Shown piece after piece: positions 11,284 through 22,872 of a stretch of 64,000 nucleotides of DNA (positions are counted from its first letter, which is position 1; the number at the start of each line of letters is the position of its first letter). The translations under genes and the position numbers were made by a program. A model generated the notes under the pieces. The model saw nothing but the letters and a program-made list of their open reading frames with translations, did not search any database and was not told where the DNA came from. Origin of the DNA: Hydractinia symbiolongicarpus (lineage: Eukaryota > Cnidaria > Hydrozoa > Anthoathecata > Hydractiniidae); NCBI RefSeq assembly GCF_029227915.1, contig NC_079889.1, positions 3,596,001 to 3,660,000 of the forward strand. The letters are read 5' to 3'.

Positions 11284-11449
11284 TAAAAATGGGTCAATGT
11301 TTATTTTGTATTATTTATTTATGATTTTAGAGAAATAAGCAGTGTTGTGTTTGGTGTCTGCATTAAACACCCAATCTCTCACCACCCCTAAATATTTAAA
11401 TTCCTTATATTCCTTGTATGAAGTATTTTTCCTTATTTTGACCAATACC

Positions 11450-11670
11450 CACGAGGCGTCGTGAAGACGTCTGTTGATAAGCGCTACAACGTCGTTTCGA
11501 CGTCGTTAAGTGATGGCATCGCATTTCGACCATTTAAGGAAGTTCACATCAAACGTCAGGATTCCCAACGTCGCATACTGACTATTAACTGACGTCAATC
11601 TGACGTTAGGATTTCCGACGTCGGATTTACATAGTAACTAAACATTGTGCCAACGTTGCGTAAACGTAAG
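11450..11670. repeat. Degenerate ACGTC-motif repeat copy
   Basis: Words GAAGACGTC, CAACGTCG, TTCGACGTCG, GACGTCAATCTGACGT, TTCCGACGTCGG and CCAACGTTG cluster here, the vocabulary of the repeat at 7.56-8.06 kb but more diverged. Confidence 0.6.
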
Positions 11671-12858
11671 ATTGGATAACTTTTTAGGTTCTTTATTATA
11701 TGTTGATGAACAAGGCGACAAAAGACATTGAGAAGATTAATAATAGATTCATTTTCTTGAAATTTAACGTTTTTATTATCTGCGTTCAAATAAACATTTT
11801 TTTTCGTAAAAATTTTTCGCTTGAAGCTGGTAATATTTGCAAAATGGTGTAATTAATAACAATAGCTAACAGCTAATTTTTAATGATTTTTTCTCAGTAA
11901 AAATTTGGCAAAATATTTGCGAATTTTAATAGTGATTAGAGACACCCGAACAATATCAAAATACTCCATATTTTGAATGCAGATGGCCATGCCATGCCGT
12001 GAAGCCAAAAAAGGCTTAAGTCTGCAAAATATGATAGTATTCATATACCTATAATCTAAAAAATCTGGTCTGTAGATTACGCATATTGTGGTCTGGAAAA
12101 TAGACTTACCATGTACCCTTAAAACTTCTTAATAATAAATAAACAATAATTACAACAAATACAGTGTATAAAGTGAAGAATACTGTTTTAAAATTTAATA
12201 ATCTTTTCCTGAAAGGTTATGAAATTGTTTGGAATTTTTTTTTACGATAGTCAGTTATTTACAATTTTAGTAAAGGTCACAGAAAAAAAAGAAACTTTCA
12301 ATGACACGGTGGTAAGTTATTTAAAAAACCGGAAGGAAGATATGTTGTCCCAAATAGTAATTATCTGAATACAATTTAATTCTAAGTATTTTGTTCAAAC
12401 TGAACGTGGAGGATCATTACAAAGTCTTTTTCTGCAGCCTTTATACAGTATCGACAAATCTGCAAGATTGTTTACCTGTACTAGTGCTCATCCCGATGTC
12501 ACGATTAATATTTAACTTTCACTGGAACGTATTGCGCAAAGTAAAAAAAATGCCGGCTGACTTTTATACTAGGACTGGATAACAACAGCTTGTAACCTGT
12601 GTTTATATTTCAGCACAATTTACACGAAAAGTTACACCCAAAATGCGGTGAGCGCTTTAGGGTATTTGCGACATATTGTATACCTGGACTACATTACTCT
12701 ACTTGGATGGCACGGTTTACGGACTCAAGTGCTCAACTTGACGTTCAACGCTTAATTATTTGCGGCTTAACTCGGCGTGTCGTCGCCCGGTCTCTTATCT
12801 AGTTTAAAGTATAATAGTTATTTATACCAATTTCAACTAAAAAAAGTGAGTGTGAAGC

Positions 12859-12957
12859 ATGCTTTTTCTCTACTTAATGTTGACGGCCCTGGATTCCATT
12901 ACTGGACATGCGTTTATAACATTAGTTCACATTCCTGAAGACATACTTGGTAGATAA
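12859..12957 (+). pseudogene. Orphan N-terminus resembling a class C GPCR
   Basis: An ATG frame of 32 codons starts with a hydrophobic signal-peptide-like stretch (MLFLYLMLTALDSITGHA) and continues FITLVHIPEDILG, like the first strand of a class C GPCR ligand domain and like VIIQPGDIYIIGI in the receptor 0.7 kb downstream. A GGTAGAT at the end could be a donor, making this a first exon; otherwise it is a truncated duplicate. No continuation was found before 13573. Confidence 0.35.
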
Positions 12958-13572
12958 TAACTTTGAATAACACGTACATGCTTTTTCACTACCCTTTATT
13001 TCATTTTTTTTTCGCCTTTACGGAAAATGAAATGAATTACATAAAAAAATGCAAAACTCACAAAATCTTGAGTTAAAGAAACAAACAAAGAAAAGAATTA
13101 TTACGAAATGTAGCATCTTTACTCGATATCGCACTAGCGAAGCAAAACATGGCGGAGAATACTACAATAAGATCGCAGAAACGCTAATGTCAATAAAAAA
13201 ATAACTATAAAACAAAACAATAACATGTCCTTCTATTGGCCACACATTACGCATTTAATAAATTCTAGACCAATCGGAATAAATAACTACTTTTGTGTTT
13301 TGTGCTGGATTTTGTCTTATACTAGTAAAAAAAGATCTCCGTGTTGTAAGTAGGGAATTTCAATAAATACAAACTTTGATCGGCCTTTTGGCGAGTTTAA
13401 CTGCATTGTTAACTAGAAAACACAATCAAAAAATTTATTAACAATCTTATTGTGATGTAAACATAAGATGATTTGACAAGCAGATGTGAATATAAGTCCT
13501 CGCTTAAAAATATAAAATAAAAATAGAACAGAAATATTTAGGTGAGGAAAGCACAAACGAAAGAAGTAGAAA
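12958..13572. other. Upstream region of the class C GPCR
   Basis: AT-rich. No gene supported. No obvious promoter motif could be assigned. Confidence 0.4.
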
Positions 13573-16002
13573 ATGACAATCTGTTTCCAGCAGGTTACAA
13601 TCATGATTTTTCACGCACTTTGTTTACTGTCTTATGTCACGCCTTCTGATGTCCTTCCCGTGATCATCCAGCCTGGTGACATATACATAATCGGTATTTA
13701 TTCTATCACTTTCAAAAACCAAGCTGGCCATGCATACGATAAAGCAGCTTTATTTAATCATTTAGTAGTAAAAGACATATTACAAGATGAAAACGAAGTT
13801 CTTACTATGGTTGCACTTAGTCAGAATAGTACGAAAATGCAAGTCGGATATATGGCTTACAACGTAGCTGGCAATCAAACGAAATTGGCCGAAATAATGG
13901 CATCAATCTTACTTGATAAACAATTTCGGATTGAACATAAACTTGGTTTAAATAAAAATCAAACTTGTAATTGTGATAGCTCAGCTTCAATATATAACAT
14001 CGTTGCAGTAATTAGCCTCGTTTCTTCTCAATTAAACAAACTTGTTTCAGAGCTTTTAGTTCCCTACAAAATATTATTACTGGGTTATAAAGACAAATTC
14101 AGTACATTTGAAAGGTATTCGCAAGAATTTCCTTTGTTCCTTTTAATGGAAAAACATTACGATCAAGCTTTGAGCTTTATACATATGATAAACCATTTTC
14201 AATGGGAAAAAGTTGCATTGGTATCCGTTGTAAGCGAAACAGAAGAGTCAAATGAACAAATCGACAACGTCATCAAGTTACTGTCGCAAAATTATCGCCG
14301 TATTTGCTTTGTAGTGGAGCAGATTCCTATGAGCAAAATGGACAGTTTAATGAGTAAATTACAGAACACTACGAATATTGACATAGTGTATATGATAGGA
14401 AACGGACTTGATACTTTTACCTTTCTATACGAACTAGACAAGCGAAAAATATATGGTAAAACTTTGTTTGTTGCTGGATCGTATATGCTGACTACAGCAT
14501 TTTTAAGCTTTATCTCAAATAGAATTACTCGTGGTCTGTATTTTACCAGGATGGATATGCAAAAGCATTACGGACATGGCGATGTAAACATCTTCGACGA
14601 TATTTGGGTACAACATTTAGTAAGGAGACAAAATATAGAAAAACGAAGTTTGGCAGCATATTCTAAAACTGAGAATTTAACGGCGCCGAGTTTTTTACAA
14701 GAGTTTTTACGAGAAATATTGTTTCAAGTGTGGACGAAGGGACCAAATATAAGCGATATTCAAAATGGCACAAACCTATTTGTGCAATCAAACAAGCATT
14801 TTGGGAATCCCTATATTATGACTAACATTAAGTCACCCAATCAGAAAGCCATATTTAGTACTTTAGACATCCCAGATGACTTAATGTGGCCAGGTGAGTA
14901 TAAGTATCCACCAAGTTCGAAATGTATGACTACAGAATGCTCACCTGGTACAGAGCCCCGAATAGGTGACGTCCATAAGAATAACACTTATTGGCAAAAG
15001 GAACGAAAGTGGTTATGCGTGCCATGTAAAACAAATTATGTGAAAATTTCATATGGACTAACAAAATGCAGAAAGTGCATAGGTGAATATGTTTCAAATA
15101 GGGAAAGAACTAAATGCGTTGATCCGTATGAAGATTTCTATTTGAAAAGCGAAGACACAATTATGATTTGGATATATTCTCTTTGCTGTATAGAATGTTG
15201 TCTTCTTCTTTTTATGGCTGTGCTATTCAGCTTCTATCAGCACACTCCTGTCATTCGTGCATCAGACTACAAAATGACCATGCTACAACTTGCGGTGTAT
15301 TTTCTCATAAGTATTCTGTCAATTACGTTTTTTGTTGGTCAGCCAAAGCTGTTCACCTGCAGGTATCGATCGCTTATAGTTGGATTGCTTTTGACATGCG
15401 CAGCAAGTATAACATTGGTTAAAACACAGAGAGCTTTTTATCTCTTTAAACTAAGACGAAGAATGACAAAAGACGAAGTCAGAATGACCAAAGCTGGATG
15501 CTGGCTTGTGATTGTGCTCTTCTGCAGCATCGAGCTTGTCATCGGTTTTGTGCATCTCCTTCATGAGACCATAAGCGTACACGAAAAGTTAGAAAGAAAT
15601 TCAATGAGAAGAAACATTTACTGTTCGAGCGAAAAGCACCTTCAAGTTCAGATCGGGCTGGCATTAATAACATCTTTGCTTTGTGTTATTCAAGGATTTC
15701 GAGCAAGGCATCTCCCAGAAAACTTCAATGAAACAAAGTACATCACCTTTTCAACTTTTACGTCTACTTTAATCTTACTCACTCTTTTCCCTTTGCATTA
15801 CAGCCAACAGGACAATCGAGGCAAGACAGTTGTGAACGTTTTTGTCTTGCTTGTTACAAATTTAGTGTGTTTTTGTATCATGCATGTGAAAAAAGTTGTG
15901 GTTCTTCTTATCTATCCCAGTCAGAACACCATACAGGCATTTCAAGAAAGTCGTATTCAAGCCGTCAAGGATCAAGTTCATGAAGAGATAAACATAAATT
16001 GA
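13573..16002 (+). CDS. Class C G-protein-coupled receptor, intronless
   Basis: 809 codons in one exon. Met11 (13603) gives the cleaner signal peptide (MIFHALCLLSYVTPS), so it may be the true start. Residues about 20-450: Venus-flytrap ligand domain, opening with the GDIYIIGIYSI strand. Residues 456-515: Cys-rich NCD3G linker (CSPGTEPR ... CVPCKTNY ... CRKCIGEYV ... KCV). From about 529 to 785: seven membrane segments with family marks TPVIRASD, VKTQRAF, PENFNETKYITFSTF in TM6, and VVLLIYPSQNT after TM7. The family (CaSR, mGluR, V2R/taste type) couples an extracellular ligand to G proteins at the plasma membrane. Overall layout looks closest to the CaSR/V2R group; the ligand cannot be read. 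The C-tail is very short. AATAAA lies at 16039-16044. Absence of introns is unusual for the family and hints at a retrocopy or a lineage-specific intronless expansion. Confidence 0.92.
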   Translation: MTICFQQVTIMIFHALCLLSYVTPSDVLPVIIQPGDIYIIGIYSITFKNQAGHAYDKAALFNHLVVKDILQDENEVLTMVALSQNSTKMQVGYMAYNVAGNQTKLAEIMASILLDKQFRIEHKLGLNKNQTCNCDSSASIYNIVAVISLVSSQLNKLVSELLVPYKILLLGYKDKFSTFERYSQEFPLFLLMEKHYDQALSFIHMINHFQWEKVALVSVVSETEESNEQIDNVIKLLSQNYRRICFVVEQIPMSKMDSLMSKLQNTTNIDIVYMIGNGLDTFTFLYELDKRKIYGKTLFVAGSYMLTTAFLSFISNRITRGLYFTRMDMQKHYGHGDVNIFDDIWVQHLVRRQNIEKRSLAAYSKTENLTAPSFLQEFLREILFQVWTKGPNISDIQNGTNLFVQSNKHFGNPYIMTNIKSPNQKAIFSTLDIPDDLMWPGEYKYPPSSKCMTTECSPGTEPRIGDVHKNNTYWQKERKWLCVPCKTNYVKISYGLTKCRKCIGEYVSNRERTKCVDPYEDFYLKSEDTIMIWIYSLCCIECCLLLFMAVLFSFYQHTPVIRASDYKMTMLQLAVYFLISILSITFFVGQPKLFTCRYRSLIVGLLLTCAASITLVKTQRAFYLFKLRRRMTKDEVRMTKAGCWLVIVLFCSIELVIGFVHLLHETISVHEKLERNSMRRNIYCSSEKHLQVQIGLALITSLLCVIQGFRARHLPENFNETKYITFSTFTSTLILLTLFPLHYSQQDNRGKTVVNVFVLLVTNLVCFCIMHVKKVVVLLIYPSQNTIQAFQESRIQAVKDQVHEEININ

Positions 16003-18372
16003 ACGTTAAAGGCGTATCCATACGAAAATCTTAGTTATAATAAACTGCTTTATTTGAATATTTTTAGGGAAACGTTACACACGCAAAGATTAAGGCATTT
16101 CTTTTAATGAATCAGTCGAATGATCTGTTGCATAACGTGACGATGAATTTAAAAATTAATTTACTGTGACTATTACTAAACCTCCTTGTTATTACGTAAT
16201 AAATTTAGTTTGTGGAAGTTGTGTTTCCTGTTGAAAATTTAGTCTTATGAAATACTGAACATTTTTTTTATACAGATGTTTATTGAACGTCTCTACAGAA
16301 AATTGTGACAGTAGGAAAAAAAAAAGGAAAATGCATGTCACGGACAAAATGAAGAAAAAAAAATCCTTGTTTACATATACGAGAGCTTTATTTTAGTAAC
16401 ATTAGAATATTTTCTCGAAACTCGAGTATTTTCTATTAAACATTTGTTGTTTTTTCTCTCACTACCCAGACTCCTGAAATTTTCACCTAGTCCAATATTA
16501 TATGTAAAAAAAATGAGATATTGCATTCTCCATATTGGCCAATCACGTTGGAGATATTTTTCGTGTTAATGTTGAAACTTATCCTTTATATTAACTTATT
16601 AACAGCTTATTAATGCACATATGCAGAAAATAAATTTCGGAACCTTTTTTCGCCGTCTTTCTTATTTCCCCGGCTAGTAATTACTACAGTGGAATCTGTC
16701 TATCTCGTCTATTCTCTATCTTCAACTTCTTTCTACCTCGAACTAAAGTCTCGGTCACTACGTTGTCCGCCTAAGGTATTTTTCTTTCGTTATCTCGAAC
16801 TTTCTCTATCTCGAACAAATTTTTTGGTCCCTTGCGAGTTCGAGATAGAAAAATTTCACTGTATATGGTTCTGCAACGACAATGTCTGCAGATAATTAAA
16901 ATTCTTTCGCTGTTTACCGAAATCAGTACTTAAGGGTTTTGTAGAATCCAATATCGCTCTGAAATATATATAAAAAAAGTTGAGCCATTTAAAGTATTGT
17001 AATATAAAATATTTTTTTCAAGAATTTCAACAATGACCCACATATATGGAGAGAGAATTTTGCTCGTGCAATGTAACAGCTGATTATAGTTGGTAAGGAT
17101 TTTTTTTAGTGTTTTATTTTATTTCAAAAAACAAAATTTTTCCTTTTATTAATGAAATGAATTCCACATCAAGTCAATAGTCTGCTAAGATCAACACAAA
17201 TTACAATCCAAACATAAAAAAGTGTTGTTGTTTTTTCGTGGTTACAAAACGTTTTTTAAGCAGATGACTCAAATTCTACGTTTCCAACTCTCCTTTAAAT
17301 TAACACAGCCAGCCAGATTGTCATAAAATTGACAATATAAATTATTTAGTACCTTTAAAGGCAGGTGATAGCACACAGTAGAATCGGAGGTCAGAAAACA
17401 AATTTGGAGACAGCAGAAATACTCCCACAATAAAAATAGGTGGACGGGGGGGGGGGGGAGTATTTCTTTCTCTATTTTTTCGTGCATACCTACAGTAAAC
17501 ATGAGTCAATGTGTAACATGCATAACAAAATATAATCGTAATTTTAACTTAACACTACTCAGTAAACAAGAGAAAATTCTTGTCTAAATAGTAGTCTATA
17601 GAAGAAATAATGCTGGTGGGTTAAAAGGACATGAACTAATGTTGTTGTTTGTTCTATATATACAGTGAACTCCTTCTAGTAGGAGCTTGAGTTGAAGTGA
17701 AACTTACAACACTTTCTATCACTCCAGTTACTTTTACGGTCGGTGTCACAAGCCATGAACAAAATATTACATTTAACACCGCTATTCCACAATAAATTTT
17801 AACACAATGAAAATTATAACATATGAATATTATACATATTCAATGTATTCTTGTAACAAAATGCTTTTTTTAAAATAATTTGAACGTTTTAAGTTGTAAT
17901 TGTAGTAAACTTTTTGTCACTCTCGCTTAAATTAGAGCGCAACTCTTTCAAAACATTATGAACAAGTTCAAGTATAAGTTTTTTTCTTTCTTTTTATTAT
18001 TAAAGTAAAAATAAATGGTTCTAGAACCAAACAGGACAGTTTTAGTAGAAACTCTAAAGTATACAAAACTATGTAGCTACTCATGTCAAAAAGGATTAAA
18101 GTAAGTCTGCTCATGATTTGACTTTTATTTTGACATTGATCATTTTGTTATGCATAAAGTTTGCCTTCCAATTTGAAAAAAAAATTAATGCCTCCGTCTT
18201 TCATCCTTTTGTGCTGACTAGTTCCTAGTTTTTTTACAATTTTTCTTCAAGCAACCGCTACAAGAAATGCACTTTAATGTTGACGTTATTCTTTGCTGCA
18301 AAGAAATTCTTGAATGAAAATTGTATCTCTCTTTTACTATATTTCTTTTTTAGATTTTGTCTCTGGTTTATA
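16003..18372. other. Intergenic region
   Basis: Holds the GPCR poly(A) signal, a TA-flanked MITE (16687-16861) and a G homopolymer (about 17447-17458). Apart from the upstream frame of the ANKUB1-like gene, no coding sequence is supported. TTTCTTTTTTAG just before 18354 could be the acceptor of a 5' UTR intron of that gene. Confidence 0.5.
16687..16861. mobile_element. pogo/Tigger-like MITE
   Basis: Ends are CAGTGGAATCTGTCTATCTC and, on the reverse strand, CAGTGAAATTTTTCTATCTC; the inside repeats TATCTCGAAC. TA lies outside both ends, as expected for a TA target duplication. Only 175 bp, no transposase. The CAGT(G/T)GAA...CTCGAAC style is typical of pogo/Tigger relatives. Confidence 0.75.
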
Positions 18373-20269
18373 ATGAAGATTACAGCATTGTATAAACGCC
18401 ACACATTTCCGATAACCATTGATCCAACAGACACCTTTAAAATTATAAGGCGCAAAATACGCATTGAAATATGCAACACGATAAATCTTTCGCACAAATG
18501 GGAGCTAAGGCTCTATTTGCACGGTGTTTTGATGCCTGATAACATTGTTGCCAATGATATCGGATTAAAATCAGGTGATAGGTTACACTGTCGTTTCAAA
18601 GAAAAAATAAGCAGCGAGTTGCTAGTGCTTGTGAAATATGATAAGCGAACTGTGGAGTTGCGAGAAAAAATATGCTTCGAAACAAGCACGGTGGAGCATC
18701 TACGTGTTCTTTTACAGAACAAGTTAGGCATTCCAGTAAGTCTATTCCGTTTAGTACAAGTAAAAGAAAGTGTTCTTAATTTAAAAGAGCATAGAAGAGA
18801 ACTCTTTGATATTCATACACTGAAGCATTACGATATAACTGAAGGTGATATTATACATTTGGAGGTGTGGAAGAACACTAAAAGCTTTCTGATTGGTGCA
18901 TTAAAAGGGGATATTATACAAACATTGAATAGCATTCCTAGTTACTACGATAACTCAGATTTAAACAGATATCTACTCAGAGTAGCATTGTTCATAGCAG
19001 CTCACAAAAATTTCGCGAAGTTGGCAGTTCAAATCATGCAGCGTGGCATAAGGTAAGAGTAATTTTGCTTCCTAAATTCAACATCAAATGATCCAATAAC
19101 AGCCAACGTCCTTAGAAAGTTCTTATTCTTATTGGATCCTCTAAATAGATTAACATTAGCGAAATTCCTAAAATACTAGTACTGGAAGGCATGGTTTGTT
19201 TACATGCAACAGATTGTCTTATGAAACCAAACTATAGGCCATCCTTTTGTTAAATAGATGCGAAGAAGCAGTGGGAGAGCATCCCTCCAGACAATGGTGT
19301 GTGCGACAGTCTCATCCTGAGGTGCATAAAACTGCAGTGCATCAAGCAGCTGAACAAGGGAGTTTGGACTGTTTACAACTTTTCCTACGCCATAGCCCAG
19401 CGTCCGTAATAAAACAAGATGGTTACAAGTTAACTCCGTCTAACTTAGCGTCACTTCATCGTAAAATGGAATGCTGGAAACTTCTGATCAGTTCACAGTT
19501 CATGTACTACAAAATCAGAGGAATCCGGTTAACAGTGTATGCCAGAATTATGCAGTGGTGCTACAAAGCACGAGAAAGAATTATGTGTTTTAAGGGCCAA
19601 CCTTTATTTTTGCAGTCAAATCTCAAGAATCCAAATCGTGTTGTCTTAGGAAATGCTTTAACGGTTAATGGTGTGGAATGTGATAGTTTTGACAGTATGT
19701 GTGACGACTGTACAAAATTGCCTGCTAAAGTCAACAAGAAATCACGTGACACACACGTACCAGTTGTAAAGAGAAGTGAGGAAATGCTCAAATTTCCTTC
19801 TAGGAAAATATCTGTCCGGCAATTCAATTTAAACAAGTCTTTAAGGATATCCTCACCGCCTATCAAGTCAGATCAATGGAAGGTTCCAATTACAGCTAAA
19901 ATAGTTAGAAATGAACACAGCAGTAAAAGCATCCAGCCTAAAAAAGAGGGAATACCAATCTTATTCTCCGCTCTGCATGATTCTAAATTGTATGCGAATT
20001 CTCCAAAGTTCAATACTTTTCCAGAACACGCCGGCAATCGTATTCATTCTAAGAAGAGCATTTTGAAATCATCCTCAAAATGTAGGAGCCAAACTGAAGA
20101 TTTACTTTTACGCACTACCGGATTGTCTTCACGCGACATAGCACAACAGTGTTTAAAGCTTGGTCTCTTGTTTGAGAAAAGAGGATGGTGGACGCAAATG
20201 GATGTTGCTATGAGAAGCAGCAAAAACATAATTCAAAGAAGAGAAGAAGGAAAAAACTATTTTAATTAA
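18373..20269 (+). CDS. ANKUB1: ANKUB1-like protein (ubiquitin-like and ankyrin domains), 563 aa
   Basis: Two coding exons, 18373-19052 and 19258-20269, join in phase across ATA-AG|A-TGC. The ATG at 18373 begins a ubiquitin-like fold (MKITALYKRHTFPITIDPTD); the upstream in-frame extension looks like UTR. A second ubiquitin-like segment covers about 84-180. WKNTKSFLIGALKGDIIQ and the following ALFIAAHKNFAKLAVQIMQR, then EAVGEHPSRQWC and TAVHQAAEQGSLDCLQLFL, match the ankyrin part of animal ANKUB1 proteins in order and spacing. The last 200 residues are basic and probably disordered, ending in a helical DIAQQCLKLGLLFEKRGWW. The molecular role of ANKUB1 is poorly known. Assignment rests on remembered family pattern, not a search. 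Confidence 0.85.
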
Positions 20270-21619
20270 AATCTAATTCCCATCTGCTTAACAAAAACAA
20301 CCTTAGTTACAATTCATGTGTTGGTTCTCGTACCGTGAAATAAGCTATTTCTTTAGTGGAGGCTATGCGTAATCGATTAGATATTGCGAAAAATATTATT
20401 AAAAAAAAATTCACGTTAGTCTCCAGTGGAGACCAAGCTTTATAAAGCGGCTTCGCCAAAATGAGGAATTTTTGCATGTAATGTTCACCAAAGCAGAAGA
20501 AAAGTTTCAACTCCCTGTCCTTTTTACTTTTTTTATGTTTATACCAAACTCTTAAAAGGAGAGAAAAAGTCCGATATGAACGTGATGGGAAGAAGTCCTG
20601 TAAAGGAGGTTAAAAATAATGGCATACTTCACTAGAGATAATTAAGTAACAGCTAAGCAAGTCGTTAGCCCCTTTTTTTATAAATTAATTTTCGATAGAA
20701 AAAAACGTCAAAAACTTTTGAAAAGGATTTGATGATTTTTTAAAAGTTTTAAGTAATGGGAGTCATATAATTAACGAAGAATAACATGAATTTTTGGGCG
20801 ATTTACAAATAATAATTCCTCTTAAAACGTTTCAAATGATCGTTATGTCCAGGCTATTTTTCTGACGTAATATACATACGCTGATGAATGAACTTTTTAA
20901 AAATATTTTTTTGGCGACGAAATAATTAGTCTTCTGATTACAATTACAATTAATGAGCAAGAAGAAAAATATTTCGTACCGTTGGATGGTCCAATTACAC
21001 CTCTTTAAAACATGCGGATTATTATTTCTCACACCTTAGAGGAGATACGGAAGTCCAACGGTTTTGGCCAATCTTATACCGTAAATCAACGTGATTCGTC
21101 ATCTAAGGATTGACTAACCATCTAGGAGTATAAAACCTGTATGGATAGCTTAGACTTACATTAAGAAAATAAACTTTTTAAACAAGGGAAGGTGCAACTA
21201 GAATCGGAATGTGAATATGTTACAGGAATTGTGATAAACTTGATAATTATGCATATCAACCGGTTATTATACATAAAATTAGCCCTGATCCAAACGCCTA
21301 TACATGATATTATCATATTCCCCAGAGATGTAAGAAACGTAACACTAGTCGTAGCTTACAGTCTTACCTATGTCAAACATAATGCTAGAATTGTTTGGCC
21401 AGTTATCAGAACGTAAGTTTAAATCTATCTGCCCAAATTGTTTTACTGAGTGATGGCAATAATGGAGATAATTATAACGTTGGTTCGTAAACAATCGCTG
21501 GATTTGCAAAATTAGAATTTGTTCTAAATCAGGAACGTTAAGAGACATAAATTTTTATCTATATATTTACAAACAAAATTAGGATGGAATGTATTAAATA
21601 ACAGAGCACACATCACTTC
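20270..21619. other. Intergenic region between convergent genes
   Basis: Separates the ANKUB1-like (+) and CKS (-) genes, which converge. AT-rich, no supported gene. A short palindrome TCTCCAGTGGAGA lies near 20422. Confidence 0.45.
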
Positions 21620-22872
21620 TTAATTTTGCCTTGTGTTTTGAACATAATCCAATGATCTCCTGAAGCACAATATGTTTGGTTCTAAAGAAAAAGAATCAAA
21701 CAATGAAACGTAAAGGCGTTTTGAAAAACAAAAAACAAATTTTAAGTCCAATATGCCAACTTCACCACAGATCAATTCGCTTAGAGCATTATGTTTTAAC
21801 TTTATTTGGTCTGAGCAGAGGGGTTAAATTCAATTATCTAGGAAGGAGGGTTTCTGTTGTTAAAATCCACCTCTGTAGCTTCTTACGTTTACAGTGTGAT
21901 GTCATAATTTGCTTTATGACTATGGTTGAAAATTAAAATTAACACCGTTTGCTAGATATAATTTAGAAACCAGTAATTTTTTTGGGTCCAAAAAGTTGAA
22001 TTTAAGGGCGAATTTTTTTAGTATTTACAATATTTTAACTTATTTTTCTGTCGAATCTAGAACTGAAGACATTATAAGAAAGAATGTATATTCCGGACAG
22101 AATTCTGACGTCACATCAAGTGTGAAACAAAGTTTTTTCCTACAATGTTGTTTCTAAAATCAATTTATGACAATTATCAGAAGATTTGGCAAGGCAAAGA
22201 CGAAAATTTTACCTGGTGCATGGTATAAATAATGAACCCATCCTCTTGACTGCGTCACGCCCAGCTTTCTCCATTCCGCTTCAGTCATCAATCTTGATTG
22301 TGGAACAAGCTTAGCTAATTGTTTCGGTAGCAAAACATGCCTAGTAGTAAAAACCACCAACATATACAATCTTGGATATATAATCGCAAAGTTGGTAACA
22401 TGGGAGACCTAAGTCTATTTATGTTGGGTATTTACAAATCCCAAGTCATGTTCAATCAGCATTGAATAAGCTCCACAAAAACATTGAAGCAGCTTTTATA
22501 GAAAACAATCGTGAACTAGTTTGTGTAGGTGACAGGCTTATTAAAGGGATTCGTAATAAATCTTTTTTTAAAAAAAATCAGGCGCAGGACAGAAGAATAC
22601 ATTACTTGCATAAACTTTTAGAGTAAATACTTTTGATAATTTGTTTCCTTTACTACTCTTTGTAACAACGAAAAATCACAATTCTGGAAATGCAACACTT
22701 TGTTAATATTTTGGAAGGAACTTAGGAACATTTTTAGAAGTAGGTGCGTTCTAGAAGAAAAATAAAAGTTCAAATATACTAGGAAATGTCTAAAAGGGGA
22801 ATTTTGAAACGCGTACCTGTATTCGTAGTGCTCATCTGTATATTTATCCGAATAATATATTTGGTGAGACAT
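21620..22872 (-). CDS. CKS1: Cyclin-dependent kinase regulatory subunit (CKS1/CKS2), 81 aa
   Basis: Three exons on the minus strand: 22872-22817, 22340-22213, 21681-21620; phases fit exactly and give 81 residues, against about 79 in vertebrate CKS proteins. Exon 1 encodes [19 protein letters not shown], exon 2 [40 protein letters not shown], exon 3 [14 protein letters not shown]. The phosphate-pocket residues (Lys and Arg of DKY and EYRH, the SRGW segment, FRR) and the Pro-containing hinge (HAPEPN versus HEPEPH) are present. CKS proteins bind CDK-cyclin complexes and phosphorylated substrates to drive multisite phosphorylation and, with Skp2, ubiquitination of CDK inhibitors. CKS1 versus CKS2 cannot be decided. 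Exon 3 was found by eye: it is short and starts at TTTCTTTAG. Confidence 0.92.
22399..22626 (+). other. Unexplained 75-codon open frame inside the CKS intron, opposite strand
   Basis: A frame without its own ATG start reads [40 protein letters not shown], then [20 protein letters not shown] to a stop at 22624. Composition is well balanced and protein-like for AT-rich DNA (helical, mixed charge), unlike neighbouring chance frames. It might be an exon or a fossil of an inserted gene or transposon. No family recognised, and no strong acceptor upstream. Confidence 0.3.

Larger units (their letters stand above)
10838..12858. other. Intergenic region
   Basis: Contains the poly(A) signal of the preceding gene (10861), a TA dinucleotide run at about 11255-11283, and a degenerate GACGTC-type repeat at about 11455-11670. 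Several 60-70-codon open frames show no domain and no splice context. Confidence 0.5.

Noticed and set aside
15168-15422. Plus-strand 84-codon frame
   Set aside because: Out-of-frame shadow within the class C GPCR membrane region.
19561-20229. Minus-strand frames of 101 and 61 codons
   Set aside because: Shadows of ANKUB1-like exon 2.
21676-21936. Plus-strand 86-codon frame
   Set aside because: Lysine-rich, no domain, overlaps the CKS exon 3 acceptor on the other strand.
22618-22872. 84-codon minus frame as a single-exon gene
   Set aside because: Only the first 18-19 codons are real (CKS exon 1); the rest reads through the GTACGC donor into the intron.
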